In this document: one piece after another, positions 1 through 8,904 of the stretch | How the letters are laid out: every line of letters begins with the position of its first letter | Position numbering within the stretch: the first letter of the stretch is position 1 | Origin: Streptomyces liliifuscus | GTDB lineage: Bacteria > Actinomycetota > Actinomycetes > Streptomycetales > Streptomycetaceae | Length of the DNA stretch: 64,000 nt | Direction: 5' to 3' | NCBI RefSeq assembly: GCF_016598615.1 | Contig: NZ_CP066831.1 | Location: forward strand, 9,796,001 to 9,860,000 | Notes under the pieces: generated by a model | What the model was told of the DNA's origin: nothing | The model's database searches: none | Seen by the model: only the letters and a program-made list of their open reading frames with translations | Program-made: the position numbers and the translations under genes

Positions 1-2289
1 CTTCGGGATCGCCGTGAAGTACTTGATCAGCGCCTCGCCCGCACCCGCCGCGATCCGGTACTCGTGCTCCTCGGCCTGCTGCTCCACGATCCGCAGCAAC
101 TCCTCGGAGTCGTAGTCCCCGAAGGTGATGGTCCGTGAGAACCGGGACGCCACACCGGGGTTGACGGTCAGGAAGCGCTCCATCTCGGCCGTGTAGCCCG
201 CGACGATCACCACCACCGCCTCCCGGTGGTCCTCCATCAGCTTCACAAGTGTGTCGATGGCCTCGCGGCCGAAGTCGCGCCCCGAGTCCTCCGGCGAGAG
301 CGCGTACGCCTCGTCGATGAACAGCACACCGCCGCGCGCCCGGTCGAAGGCCTCCTGCGTACGGATGGCCGTGGAGCCGATGTGCTCGCCGACCAGGTCC
401 ACCCGGGACACCTCGACGAGATGACCCTTCTCCAGCACTCCGAGCGAGGCCAGGATCTCGCCGTACAGCCGGCCGACCGTCGTCTTGCCGGTGCCCGGGG
501 ACCCCGTGAAGACCAGATGGCGTCGCGCCGAGGCCGCCTTCAGACCCGCCTGCTGGCGGCGGCGGCCCACCTCGATCATGTCGGTGAGGGCCCGCACCTC
601 GCGCTTGACGCTCTCCAGGCCCACCAGCGCGTCGAGTTCACCGAGCACGGCCGTCGACGAGCGCGCGGGCTGGTCGGGCTCCTCGGGTGCGACGAGCGGC
701 TCCTGCTCGGTGATGCGCTGCCCCGGGATCGCCCCCAGCAGACCGGGAGACTGACTCGTGGTCTGTACGGCGGTCTCCTGCGCCGGAGGCCGAACCCCCG
801 CGCTCTCGTCGCTCGTGCAGTCCTCGACCACGGGGCCCGTGCCGGACGCCTGGTCGCCACCGGCGTCCGCGAACTCGTAGCCACCGCGCGCACAGCGCTC
901 CGTACGGCACTTCTTCAGCGTCGTACGGCAGCCGTCGAGCACATGGAAGCCGTAGCCGCCGCTGTCCGTGACGCGGCAGCCGTTGAAGGTGCCGCGGCCG
1001 CCCGCCGACACATAGAAACCGGCCTCCGCGGGCGAGGTGACCGTGCACCGCTCGATGGTGGGATCGGCGCCCTTGGTGACGATCACGCCCGTCTGAGTGC
1101 CGTCCACGGTGCAGCCGTTCAGCGTGCCGCCGCTGCCGTGGTCGCGGAACCAGGCGCCCGTCGCCGCGTCCCGGATCCGGCAGTCGTCGAGCTGCGCGGT
1201 CGCGCCGTCGCTCACCGACACGGCCGTGTTGCGGACCTGCGAGATGTCGCTGTCGACGACGTCCGCGCGCGAGCCGCGGTCCAGCACGAACAGCGCGTCC
1301 GGCACGTCGTGCACCCGGCAGGAGTCGAGCACCACCGTCGCGCCGTCGCTGACCCACACCGCGGGGTAGTCGCCCGTACTGTCGTGGATCTCGCACTGGT
1401 TGGCGTCCACGCGCGTGCCCGGGTCCCAGACCGACAGACCGTTGCGCCCGAACTGCCGCACGGTGGAACGGGTCATGGTGAGGACGGAGCGGGACCGCAG
1501 GTCGACCGCGTTCTCCGGGATGTCGTGGATGCGGCAGTCGGCGAGCGTCAGAACGGCGTCCGTGTCGAGCGTGATGCCGTCCGCGGTCGTACGGTGCACA
1601 TCGCAGTCGGTGAGATGTGCCGTGGCCCGCGCGGTGACCTGTACTCCGCTGCCCCTGACCTCGTACACCTCGCAGCCGATGGCTTCGAGCGCGGACTGCT
1701 CGCCCGTCGCCGACAGGCCGGCGCCCGAGGTGTGGTGGATCCGGCAGCGCTCCAGACGCGGATGGGCACCGCCGCGCACGGAGACGCCCGACTGGCCGGC
1801 CGCCACGACCTCGCACTCCTCGAACACCCCGCCCCCGCCGTCCAGTACGGCGATACCGACCCCCGCGGGGTTGTCGACGGTGCAGCGCCGCACCGTAGGG
1901 CGCGCGCCGCCGCGCACCTCGATACCGGCCGCGGACCGGGTGACGATCCGGATGTCCATCAGCTCGGGTGTGCCCTCCTCGACGAGCAGGGCGGGCGCGG
2001 CCGAGTCCTGTCCTTCCACGAGCAGGTCCTGGACCACCGCGGAGGCGCGCACGGTGAGCGGTACCCCGTCGACGGGAGCGATGCGCACGGAACCGGATGA
2101 GCCCTCGGGGCCGCGCAGTGTCACCGCCCGCTGGACGACGAGGTTCTCCCGGTAGGTTCCGGCGGCGACGGTGAGGACGTCACCGTCGGCCGCGGCCTCC
2201 AGGGCGGCGGCGAGCGATGCGTACTCACCCGTGCGGCGCCGCCACCGCGACGTACCGGTGTGCGTCACCTGGACCGTGCCCTGTGCCAT
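1..2289 (-). CDS. Right-handed parallel beta-helix / AAA+ ATPase fusion protein (3' end outside window)
   Basis: Reading the minus strand from ATG 2289 gives an open frame that runs off the left edge. Residues 1 to about 450 are tandem beta-helix (pectate-lyase/NosD-like) repeats with recurrent 'V-x-D-C-x-(I/V)-x-x-(A/T)' rungs. After a linker come a CbxX/CfqX-type AAA+ core with Walker A GSPGTGKTT near residue 594 and Walker B FIDEAY near 650. The fusion suggests an ATP-driven remodeller attached to a repetitive binding scaffold; the partner cannot be told from sequence. The C-terminal lid of the ATPase is outside the window. The architecture call is secure, the cellular role unknown. Confidence 0.85.
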   Translation of the reverse strand, partial: MAQGTVQVTHTGTSRWRRRTGEYASLAAALEAAADGDVLTVAAGTYRENLVVQRAVTLRGPEGSSGSVRIAPVDGVPLTVRASAVVQDLLVEGQDSAAPALLVEEGTPELMDIRIVTRSAAGIEVRGGARPTVRRCTVDNPAGVGIAVLDGGGGVFEECEVVAAGQSGVSVRGGAHPRLERCRIHHTSGAGLSATGEQSALEAIGCEVYEVRGSGVQVTARATAHLTDCDVHRTTADGITLDTDAVLTLADCRIHDIPENAVDLRSRSVLTMTRSTVRQFGRNGLSVWDPGTRVDANQCEIHDSTGDYPAVWVSDGATVVLDSCRVHDVPDALFVLDRGSRADVVDSDISQVRNTAVSVSDGATAQLDDCRIRDAATGAWFRDHGSGGTLNGCTVDGTQTGVIVTKGADPTIERCTVTSPAEAGFYVSAGGRGTFNGCRVTDSGGYGFHVLDGCRTTLKKCRTERCARGGYEFADAGGDQASGTGPVVEDCTSDESAGVRPPAQETAVQTTSQSPGLLGAIPGQRITEQEPLVAPEEPDQPARSSTAVLGELDALVGLESVKREVRALTDMIEVGRRRQQAGLKAASARRHLVFTGSPGTGKTTVGRLYGEILASLGVLEKGHLVEVSRVDLVGEHIGSTAIRTQEAFDRARGGVLFIDEAYALSPEDSGRDFGREAIDTLVKLMEDHREAVVVIVAGYTAEMERFLTVNPGVASRFSRTITFGDYDSEELLRIVEQQAEEHEYRIAAGAGEALIKYFTAIPK

Positions 2290-2466
2290 GGCGCTGCTGT
2301 GCCCCCACCTCGTCGTACGCGGGTCCTGAGAGGCTCTTCCCGACACCCGGCCGCGTCAACTCCGCGCACGGGGAACGAGAACAGCCTCTCACGACGGTGC
2401 CGAACATCTCGGCCGGTCCACCGTAGCGTGCGCGGAGCTTGCCGGTTGACCGGAGCGGTGAGGCCG

Positions 2467-3072
2467 TCAGCTGCCCGTGCCCGTCCTGCCCCAGTCCGGG
2501 CCTGCCTGCGACCATGCCTGGTCGAGGCGGTCGTACCTGCGCCGCACCATGCGCCACACCACCAGCCGCCGGGAACCCTCGACGAGACCCGCGCAGGCGA
2601 CGGCCGTGCCGAACCCGGCCAGGGCGGCATGTGTCGTCGCCGTCGCGGTGTCCAGCGGCCGGCCGACTATTCGGCCCTGCAGGTCCGTCCAGACCGTGAA
2701 GTGGTCGCCGCGGTGCGGGGAGTTCAGGGCCGCCATGACGGTGTCCCGCCGCGCGGTGCCGTCGGGAGCCGTCCAGTCGGCGATGACGCGGGTGTGCGAG
2801 TCACGCCCCGAGGCCGTCTCGGGATCGGGGTCGAGCGGGGTGCGGTCAGCCTTCTTGACGACGATCGCGACCACGGGATGGCGGTCCAGCCGCTGCTCGC
2901 GCACGGACTGCTGCAGGGCGTCCTGGGCCAGCCCGCCGATCAGGACACCGGCCAGGGGTGCCGCGACGAGGATCAGCAGCAGCGCCCCCAGCGCGAGCCA
3001 CGCCTCGGCGAGATCCGTCGTGCGCCGCAGCGGGTTGTGCCGCCAGCGCCAGAGTCCCCTGATGGCCCGCAA
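2467..3072 (-). CDS. Rv1733c-like two-TM membrane protein
   Basis: This 201-residue protein has an N-terminal transmembrane segment at about residues 25-50, an extracytoplasmic domain of about 90 residues, and a second membrane segment at about 145-165, followed by an Arg-rich tail. This is the layout of the actinobacterial Rv1733c family, whose biochemical role is not known. The start codon is TTG (+ strand 3070-3072) behind a good GGAAGGGGG ribosome site about 8 nt upstream, which explains the unusual start choice. It stands alone, facing the beta-helix/AAA+ gene in the same direction. Confidence 0.7.
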   Translation of the reverse strand: MRAIRGLWRWRHNPLRRTTDLAEAWLALGALLLILVAAPLAGVLIGGLAQDALQQSVREQRLDRHPVVAIVVKKADRTPLDPDPETASGRDSHTRVIADWTAPDGTARRDTVMAALNSPHRGDHFTVWTDLQGRIVGRPLDTATATTHAALAGFGTAVACAGLVEGSRRLVVWRMVRRRYDRLDQAWSQAGPDWGRTGTGS

Positions 3073-3233
3073 CGTCCCGACCCCCTTCCGCGTCCGTGAT
3101 AACCCCCACCGGAGTCGTTCACGCGCGGTGCCGGCGAAGAGAGAGCGAAGTCACCCCTCGCGCCCGGCCTCTCATGAACTTCTCACACAGGCTCAACGGG
3201 CATGCCGGGCGTCGGTGTTCCCACGGCGAGGGC

Positions 3234-4058
3234 CTATTCCAGGAGCCTGACCGGATCGCCCATGCGGACCGAGCCGGGGGACTCCGGCACGAGATTCTGC
3301 CCGAAGACCAGCTTGTCGCCGAATCGGCGGTGGCGGGCAAGGGTGCGCAGCGGCTCCCTGCCACGCTCGGCGGTGCCCTGGTCGGTGGTGGTCACGACGC
3401 AGCGCCCGCACATCTTCGCGACCCGGAAGGTGACCTCGCCGATGGCGATCCGGGACCAGTCGTCCTCGGCCCAGGCGGCGGTGCCCTCGACCACCACGTT
3501 CGGCCGGAAGCGGTTCATGGGCAGCGGGCCCTCGCCGGGCCGGTCGCCCTGTGCGATCAGCGCGTTGAGGGCGTCGAGCGAACCCAGCGTGGTGAGCAGC
3601 AGGGGATAGCCGTCGGCGAAGCTGACCGTCTCGCCGGGCCGGGCGAACTCCGGGTCGATGGGCCTGCGGACGGCGGGGTCGTCCAGGTGCACGAGACGCA
3701 CCGCGATGCCGAGCCAGTCGCTGAACCAGGCGTGCGCCGAGGCGTCGGCGGCGACCCCCTCCACCTTGTCGTTCCAGATCTCCACCGTCGTCGTCCCGGT
3801 CGGCTCGGGCACGCGGACGGCGAGCGGCTCACGGCCGGGCGCGGACAGCAAAATGCCGCCGTCGGGCCCTTGCTCGACGGCGGACAACGCCATGCGCGGC
3901 TGTGGACGTTGAGTGACGACCTTGTCGTTCTCGTCGATCAGCACCCAGCGCCGGTCACCCGACAGACCCCACGGTTCCACGACGGCCTCGCGCAGGGCAT
4001 GACCCCCTGCCGCCTTCAGCGGATAGACGTGAATCGAGTGCAGCACCGGCTTCGACAT
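3234..4058 (-). CDS. MOSC domain-containing protein
   Basis: A 274-residue protein with an N-terminal beta-barrel (residues 1 to about 120, starting with 'HSIHVYPLK') followed by a MOSC domain. The conserved Cys motif 'KMCGRCVVTTTD' lies near residue 215, and the C-terminal 'GDPVRLLE' is typical of the family. MOSC proteins handle sulfur or molybdenum cofactor-bound substrates, and relatives include YcbX and the mARC reductases. No reductase partner is adjacent. Start ATG 4058 fits the length of other two-domain MOSC proteins. Confidence 0.85.
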   Translation of the reverse strand: MSKPVLHSIHVYPLKAAGGHALREAVVEPWGLSGDRRWVLIDENDKVVTQRPQPRMALSAVEQGPDGGILLSAPGREPLAVRVPEPTGTTTVEIWNDKVEGVAADASAHAWFSDWLGIAVRLVHLDDPAVRRPIDPEFARPGETVSFADGYPLLLTTLGSLDALNALIAQGDRPGEGPLPMNRFRPNVVVEGTAAWAEDDWSRIAIGEVTFRVAKMCGRCVVTTTDQGTAERGREPLRTLARHRRFGDKLVFGQNLVPESPGSVRMGDPVRLLE

Positions 4059-4103
4059 GAGGTCATCGTGCCAGCGGACACGGACGACCTCGGCCGATTT
4101 TCC

Positions 4104-4538
4104 TCAGTAACCGCGGTACTGCTGGTTGTTGTAGGGCTCCTGGTACGGGGCCGGGGCGGGACGCGGGGCGGCGGGGCGCATCGCCTCGTAGCCCGTACCG
4201 CCCGCCATCGGACGCTGCGGCTGGGGGGCCTGCTGGCCCGGGTAGCCGCGCGGCGCACCGGCCTGCTGAGGGATGTAAGGCGCGGCCTGTTGCAGCGGCG
4301 AGGGCTGTTGGGCCTGCGGGTAGGCGTACGAAGGAGCCTGCTGAGAGGGCGCGGCAGGCAGTGCGGGCAGTGCTGACGGCAGCGCGGGCAGGTGACTGCC
4401 CGTGTCATAGGCCGCGGGGACCCGGATCGGGGCGATCTGCGGGGTTCCCCGCTCGGCCACGAGGGAGTCGTAGATCGGAGTGTCCGGGAAGGAGGCGGAG
4501 TAGTAACCGCCGCCATAGGTGGAGCGGGGGGAGGTCAT
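4104..4538 (-). CDS. Pro/Gln/Tyr-rich small protein (DUF6643-like)
   Basis: A 144-residue low-complexity protein. After an ordered N-terminus (TYGGGYYSASFPDTPIYDSL) it is dominated by Pro, Gln, Ala and Tyr, with no membrane segment or catalytic motif. I chose ATG 4538 because a TAACTT box lies 7 nt upstream, the leaderless-promoter pattern seen repeatedly in this window; a longer upstream frame has atypical composition. Proteins of this kind are widespread in Streptomyces and uncharacterised. It is divergent from the TerD gene. Confidence 0.65.
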   Translation of the reverse strand: MTSPRSTYGGGYYSASFPDTPIYDSLVAERGTPQIAPIRVPAAYDTGSHLPALPSALPALPAAPSQQAPSYAYPQAQQPSPLQQAAPYIPQQAGAPRGYPGQQAPQPQRPMAGGTGYEAMRPAAPRPAPAPYQEPYNNQQYRGY

Positions 4539-4545
4539 GGCACAT

Positions 4546-4551
4546 AAGTTA
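4546..4551 (-). promoter_or_regulatory. -10 box TAACTT, leaderless start of the Pro/Gln/Tyr-rich gene
   Basis: The minus strand reads TAACTT, then 7 nt, then ATG 4538. With a TSS about 7 nt after the box, transcription would begin at the start codon. No Shine-Dalgarno sequence is present. Confidence 0.5.
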
Positions 4552-4844
4552 AGCCCACGATGTGCTGGTTGGGGAGACCGATAAGAGGGTTGTTTTCCGT
4601 GTCGGCCGTGACGTGGGATCGTCAATGCGAGCGAACTTGGCGAAAAGGGGCGGCGGCCGGGACTCAGTTCATGTAAAAGCCGAGTTCCAGGCCGGTTACT
4701 CGTGGGTTGGTCGTTGATCTCCCGCACCGGGTGATGGGCGTTCGCCGCTCGGGGGATTAGGTTGGCGCGGAACGGCTGAACGAACCGAATGAACTGAACG
4801 TGACAAGGCGCGGTCGTGCGCGGAGACACCCGATGGGGGCGGAC
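4552..4844. other. Divergent intergenic region between the Pro/Gln/Tyr-rich gene and TerD
   Basis: About 300 bp between divergent genes, with noticeably lower GC than the flanking genes. It must carry the TerD promoter. The only specific elements I can point to are the TAACTT box at its left end and the GGGGGCGG ribosome site (4835-4842) of the TerD gene. I see no RNA gene or repeat. Confidence 0.5.
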
Positions 4845-6140
4845 ATGTCAATGCCTAAGGGATCGAACGTTCCGGTGCCGACGACGGGACTGCGAGTCGA
4901 GCTGGGATGGCAGGCGGGCCCGGGCGTGCCCGACGCCGACGCCTCGGCCCTGTTGCTGGCTTCCGGGAAGGTCCGCTCCGACGGGGACTTCGTCTTCTAC
5001 AACCAGCCGGCCCACTCCTCCGGCGCGGTGCGCCACGAGGGCAAGCAGAGTGCCGGCGGCCAGGTGAACGACACCCTGTTCGTCGACCTCGCGCGCGTGG
5101 AGCCCGGGATCGAGACGGTGGTGCTCGCCGCGTCCTCGGACGGCGGCACGTTCGGGCAGGTGCCCGGCCTCTACATCCGGGTCGTGGACGCACAGCAGGG
5201 GACGGAGATCGCGCGCTTCGACAGCGAGGGCGCGAGCGTCGAGACGGCCTTCGTGCTCGGGGAGTTCTACCGCCGCCAGGGCGCCTGGAAGTTCCGCGCC
5301 GTCGGACAGGGCTACAGCAGCGGCCTCGTAGGCCTTGCCACGGACTTCGGGATCTCGGTGGACGAACCGCAGCAGGCGGCGCCCGCTCCCGTGGCCCCGC
5401 CCGCCCCCGTGGCGCGGCCGGTCACCGTCCCGCCGGTCACGGCCGCGCCGGTGACACCGCCGCCCGCCCCGCCGACACCGCCCGCCCCGCCCACGGCTCC
5501 GGTACGCCTGACCAAGGTCACGCTCACCAAGGAGGCCCCGTCCGTCTCGCTGACCAAGCAGGGCGGCACCTCCGGCGTGATGCGGGTGAACCTCAACTGG
5601 CAGGTGCGCAAGCAGTTCTCGGGGTGGCAGGCCAAGCTGGGCCGGGCCGTCGCCATGCACGCGGACCTCGACCTCGACCTGTGCGCCCTGTACGAGCTCT
5701 CCGACGGGAGCAAGGGTGTCGTCCAGGCCCTGGGCAACGCCTTCGGAGCACTGCATCAGCCGCCGTTCATCCATCTCGACGGCGACGACCGCACCGGGGC
5801 CTCGACGAGCGGCGAGAACCTCAGCATCAACCTCGACCACACACAGCACTTCCGCCGCGTCCTCATCTTCGTGACCATCTACGAAGGGGCGCGTTCCTTC
5901 GCGGACCTGGACGCGACGGTGACCCTGCAGCCGCTGCACGGCGCGCCCGTCGACTTCTCGCTCGGCGAGTGCACGGTCCCCTCGACGGTGTGCGCGCTCG
6001 CCCTCATCACCAACACCGGCAGCGACCTCGTCGTCCAGCGCGAGGCCCGCTTCCTCGTCCCCGATCGCGGAGTGAGCCCACAGCGCACCGTCGACTACGC
6101 GTACGGGTGGGGCATGAACTGGACGCCCGGCAGGAAGTGA
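4845..6140 (+). CDS. Tandem TerD-domain protein
   Basis: Two TerD (tellurium-resistance/stress, Ca2+-binding) domains are joined by a Pro/Ala/Val-rich linker at about residues 175-240. The first domain begins 'PKGSNVPVP'; the second begins 'VTLTKEAPSVSLTKQGG' and carries 'DLDLDLCALYELSDG' and 'GDDRTG', the acidic motifs that ligate calcium in TerD. TerD proteins belong to membrane-associated stress-sensing complexes. I chose ATG 4845 because GGGGGCGG sits immediately upstream; ATG 4851 is an alternative and the in-frame GTG at 4800 has no ribosome site. No other ter genes adjoin it, although a TerC protein lies at 59 kb. Confidence 0.85.
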   Translation: MSMPKGSNVPVPTTGLRVELGWQAGPGVPDADASALLLASGKVRSDGDFVFYNQPAHSSGAVRHEGKQSAGGQVNDTLFVDLARVEPGIETVVLAASSDGGTFGQVPGLYIRVVDAQQGTEIARFDSEGASVETAFVLGEFYRRQGAWKFRAVGQGYSSGLVGLATDFGISVDEPQQAAPAPVAPPAPVARPVTVPPVTAAPVTPPPAPPTPPAPPTAPVRLTKVTLTKEAPSVSLTKQGGTSGVMRVNLNWQVRKQFSGWQAKLGRAVAMHADLDLDLCALYELSDGSKGVVQALGNAFGALHQPPFIHLDGDDRTGASTSGENLSINLDHTQHFRRVLIFVTIYEGARSFADLDATVTLQPLHGAPVDFSLGECTVPSTVCALALITNTGSDLVVQREARFLVPDRGVSPQRTVDYAYGWGMNWTPGRK

Positions 6141-6174
6141 CCGGCAGGAGCCCGTCGGCGCCGGACGTGCTCGC

Positions 6175-7350
6175 TCAGGGCTGCTCGGGCGCCGCGTCGG
6201 GACGGGTGTAGGTGCGGCCCTTCCAGGCCGCACCGCGCCCCCTGTAGTGCTGCACCGCGGAATCCACCGTCATGAGGAGGTACAGGAACGCGGTGACCGG
6301 GAGCGACGGGGCGAGCCACAGCGGCTGGCGGTAGTACCGGAGCATCGGCAGATACGTCACGGTCATCACCAGCCACGCGAGCCCGCCCGCCACCGCGGCA
6401 CCGGCGCTGCCGGCCGCGAGGCCAGCGAACAGCGCCACGGGCGGCACCAGATACACCACCGCGAGACCGGCCACCGTCCCGGCCAGCACCAACGGGTTGT
6501 GCCGCAGCTGGGCGTACGCGCTGCGCGAGACCATCCGCCACAGATCGTGCAGCCGCGGGTAGGGGCGCACGCTGTCGACGCGTTCCGCGAGCCCCAGCCA
6601 GATGTGCCCTCCGGAGCCCTTCACCGCCCTGGCCACCGCGACGTCGTCGATCACCGCGTGCCGGACGGCGTCCGGGATCCGTGCCCGGTCGGCGGCCTCG
6701 GTGCGCAGCAGGACACAACCGCCCGCCGCCGCCGCGGTCCGCGACCCCTTCACGGCGATCCACCGGAACGGATACAGCTGAGCGAAGAAGTACACGAACG
6801 CCGGCACCACGAGCCGCTCCCAGACACTCTCCACCCGCAGCCGGGCCATCTGGGACACGAGATCGAAGTCCCCGGCCTCGGCCGCGGCCACCAACTCCCG
6901 CAGGCTGTCCGGCGCGTGCGCGATGTCGGCGTCCGTCAGCAGCAGATATTCGGGTGCACGCGCGCGTGCCAGACCGATGCCGTGATGTACGGCCCAGAGC
7001 TTGCCGGTCCAGCCCGCGGGCGGCTCCCCGGGCGAGTCGACGGTGAGCGGCAGCCCGCCGTGCAGCCGCGCCAGTTCACGGGCCAGCTCCCCGGTGCCGT
7101 CCGAACTGCCGTCGTCCACGAGGAAGATCTCGGCCCGCCCCGGATAGTCCTGCGCGAGGAGCGAGGGCAGGCTGTCCGGCAGCACGGCGGCCTCGTCCCG
7201 TGCCGGTACGACGACACACACGGACGGCCAGCCGTCCGGCTCCCGGCGCGGCGGCAACCGCATGTCCGTACGCCAGAAGAAGCCCTGGCCCAGGAGCAGC
7301 CACAGCCAGGCGGCGAGTGATCCGACGGCGGTCCACACAAGGGCGCTCAC
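6175..7350 (-). CDS. GT2 family glycosyltransferase, HpnB-like
   Basis: A 391-residue membrane-anchored family-2 glycosyltransferase. It has an N-terminal TM helix (residues 5-25), a GT-A core beginning 'SVCVVVPARDEAAVLP', nucleotide-binding 'FLVDDGSSDGT', metal-binding 'TDADI' and 'IDDVAVA', then 3-4 TM helices from about residue 275. This matches hopene-associated glycosyltransferase HpnB. No squalene-hopene cyclase or other hopanoid genes are nearby, so the substrate is uncertain. It is convergent with the TerD gene (34-bp gap) and divergent from the racemase-like gene. Confidence 0.75.
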   Translation of the reverse strand: MSALVWTAVGSLAAWLWLLLGQGFFWRTDMRLPPRREPDGWPSVCVVVPARDEAAVLPDSLPSLLAQDYPGRAEIFLVDDGSSDGTGELARELARLHGGLPLTVDSPGEPPAGWTGKLWAVHHGIGLARARAPEYLLLTDADIAHAPDSLRELVAAAEAGDFDLVSQMARLRVESVWERLVVPAFVYFFAQLYPFRWIAVKGSRTAAAAGGCVLLRTEAADRARIPDAVRHAVIDDVAVARAVKGSGGHIWLGLAERVDSVRPYPRLHDLWRMVSRSAYAQLRHNPLVLAGTVAGLAVVYLVPPVALFAGLAAGSAGAAVAGGLAWLVMTVTYLPMLRYYRQPLWLAPSLPVTAFLYLLMTVDSAVQHYRGRGAAWKGRTYTRPDAAPEQP

Positions 7351-7396
7351 CCGTCGCAGTCTGCCCCACCCCGGCGGCCCGTCGAGGCGGATCGTC

Positions 7397-7402
7397 TATG
7401 GT
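7397..7402 (+). promoter_or_regulatory. -10 box TATGGT, leaderless start of racemase-like gene
   Basis: TATGGT followed by 6 nt and GTG 7409, with no ribosome-binding sequence. This spacing places the expected TSS on the start codon. Confidence 0.55.
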
Positions 7403-7408
7403 GACCGG

Positions 7409-8194
7409 GTGAAGATCGCGCTCATGGACTCCGGAATCGGACTGCTCGCGGCGGCCACCGCGGTACGTCGTCTGCGGCCCGACGCGGAGCTCGTTCTCTC
7501 CTCGGACCCGGGCAGCATGCCGTGGGGACCCCGCACACCCGAGGACGTGACCGCCCGCGCCCTCGCCGTCGCCGAGGCGGCCGCCGCGTACCGGCCCGAC
7601 GCCCTGATCGTCGCCTGCAACACCGCCTCCGTGCGCGCCCTGCCCGCGCTGCGCGCCCGCCTTGAGCCGGGGGTGCCCGTCATCGGCACGGTCCCCGCGA
7701 TCAAGCCGGCCGCCGCGGGCGGCGGACCCGTCGCGATCTGGGCGACGCCCGCCACCACCGGCAGCCCCTACCAGCGCGGCCTCATCCGGGAGTTCGCCGA
7801 CGGTGTGAGCGTCACCGAAGTCCCCTGCCCCGGACTGGCCGACGCCGTGGAGCACGCGGACCGGGCGGGCATCGACGCCGCGATCGCCGCCGCCGCGGCA
7901 CGTACCCCCGACGATGTAAGGGCCGTCGTCCTGGGCTGCACCCATTACGAACTGGTCGCCGAGCGGATCCGCGCGGCCGTGCAGCGGCCCGGCCTCGCCC
8001 CGCTCGTCCTGCACGGCTCCGCGGGCGCGGTGGCCGCCCAGGCGCTGCGCCGGATCGGCGAGCACCCGGCCCCGGACGCTCCCGCGCACGGCAGCCTCAC
8101 CGTGCTGCTCGGCGGACGCGAGGGGACGCTGACCGAGACCGCGTTGACGTACGACGAGGGCCGTCTGCTGCAGGCGATGAGCCCCGCCCGCTGA
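7409..8194 (+). CDS. Aspartate/glutamate racemase family protein (glutamate-racemase-like)
   Basis: A 261-residue protein of the MurI fold. The family signatures are present: 'ALMDSGIG' at the N-terminus, the first catalytic Cys in 'ACNTAS' and the second in 'LGCTHYE'. Glutamate racemase makes D-Glu for peptidoglycan. The first motif lacks the usual 'GVGGL' continuation (here GIGLLAA), and the gene does not sit in a murein cluster, so it may be a paralogue acting on another substrate rather than the essential MurI. Start GTG 7409 agrees with the N-terminus of the fold and with the upstream TATGGT box. Confidence 0.75.
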   Translation: MKIALMDSGIGLLAAATAVRRLRPDAELVLSSDPGSMPWGPRTPEDVTARALAVAEAAAAYRPDALIVACNTASVRALPALRARLEPGVPVIGTVPAIKPAAAGGGPVAIWATPATTGSPYQRGLIREFADGVSVTEVPCPGLADAVEHADRAGIDAAIAAAAARTPDDVRAVVLGCTHYELVAERIRAAVQRPGLAPLVLHGSAGAVAAQALRRIGEHPAPDAPAHGSLTVLLGGREGTLTETALTYDEGRLLQAMSPAR

Positions 8195-8276
8195 GCCTCC
8201 GCCACGAAGCGGACACCTGGCGTCCACCCGGAGCAGTAACAGCCCGCAACCTGGTGCCCGCACTGCGGAACCTGAG

Positions 8277-8282
8277 TACGCT
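8277..8282 (+). promoter_or_regulatory. -10 box TACGCT, leaderless start
   Basis: TACGCT, 7 nt, then ATG 8290; no Shine-Dalgarno sequence precedes the start. Confidence 0.5.
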
Positions 8283-8289
8283 CTCTGGC

Positions 8290-8847
8290 ATGAGGGACCA
8301 CCCCCACGGCGAATCGGGCGCTGCCGACGCCCCGCACCCCGAGGTCTGGCACGGCCGCGCCTCCAATCGTGTGCAGTGGCTGCTCGCGAGCGGTGGAGCC
8401 GCCTGTCTGGCGCTCGGTATCGAGCTTGCCGTCGACTCCACATGGACGTCCGGCATCGCCCCCCTCGTCATGTCCGTGGTCGGCTGCATCGCCGCGGGAC
8501 TCCTGGTGCTCTTCGGCACGCTCGCCTTCGTGCACGTCGCCGTGAAGGTCGACAAGGACTGCCTGGAGGTGCGCTGCGGCCACATGGGCCTCCCGCGCCG
8601 CCGCATCCCGCTGTCGCACATCATCGGCGCCGACTTCGCGCCCCGGGTGACGCCCCGCCAGTGGGGCGGCTGGGGCTACCGCTGGCGGCCCGAGCAGGGG
8701 ACCGCCGTCGTCGTCCGCCGCGGTGAGGGCCTGGTGCTCCGGCTCGGCGACGGCCACACGTTCACGATCACGGTCGACAACGCGGAAGCGGCCGTACGGG
8801 ACATCCGTCGTCGGCTGAAGGCGGCCGCCTCGGGCACCACCCGCTGA
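8290..8847 (+). CDS. Two-TM protein with PH-like domain (DUF3093-like)
   Basis: A 185-residue protein. Two membrane helices (about residues 30-50 and 57-80) are followed by a beta-rich cytoplasmic domain with 'RRIPLSHIIGADFAPR' and 'GTAVVVRRGEGLVLRLGDG', as in bacterial PH-like membrane proteins. The function is unknown. It is convergent with the O-antigen-ligase-like gene, and its start is set by the leaderless TACGCT box. Confidence 0.65.
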   Translation: MRDHPHGESGAADAPHPEVWHGRASNRVQWLLASGGAACLALGIELAVDSTWTSGIAPLVMSVVGCIAAGLLVLFGTLAFVHVAVKVDKDCLEVRCGHMGLPRRRIPLSHIIGADFAPRVTPRQWGGWGYRWRPEQGTAVVVRRGEGLVLRLGDGHTFTITVDNAEAAVRDIRRRLKAAASGTTR

Positions 8848-8904
8848 TCGCGGAACGGATCCCGCCCCGCCGACTGCGGAAAGGGGTTCGGCGTCCCGGG
8901 TTCC

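Noticed and set aside
226..2100. Long plus-strand open frames in the first 2.1 kb
   Set aside because: They are antisense to the beta-helix/AAA+ gene, which has clear domain motifs; the plus-strand products are His/Arg/Ala-rich without family features.
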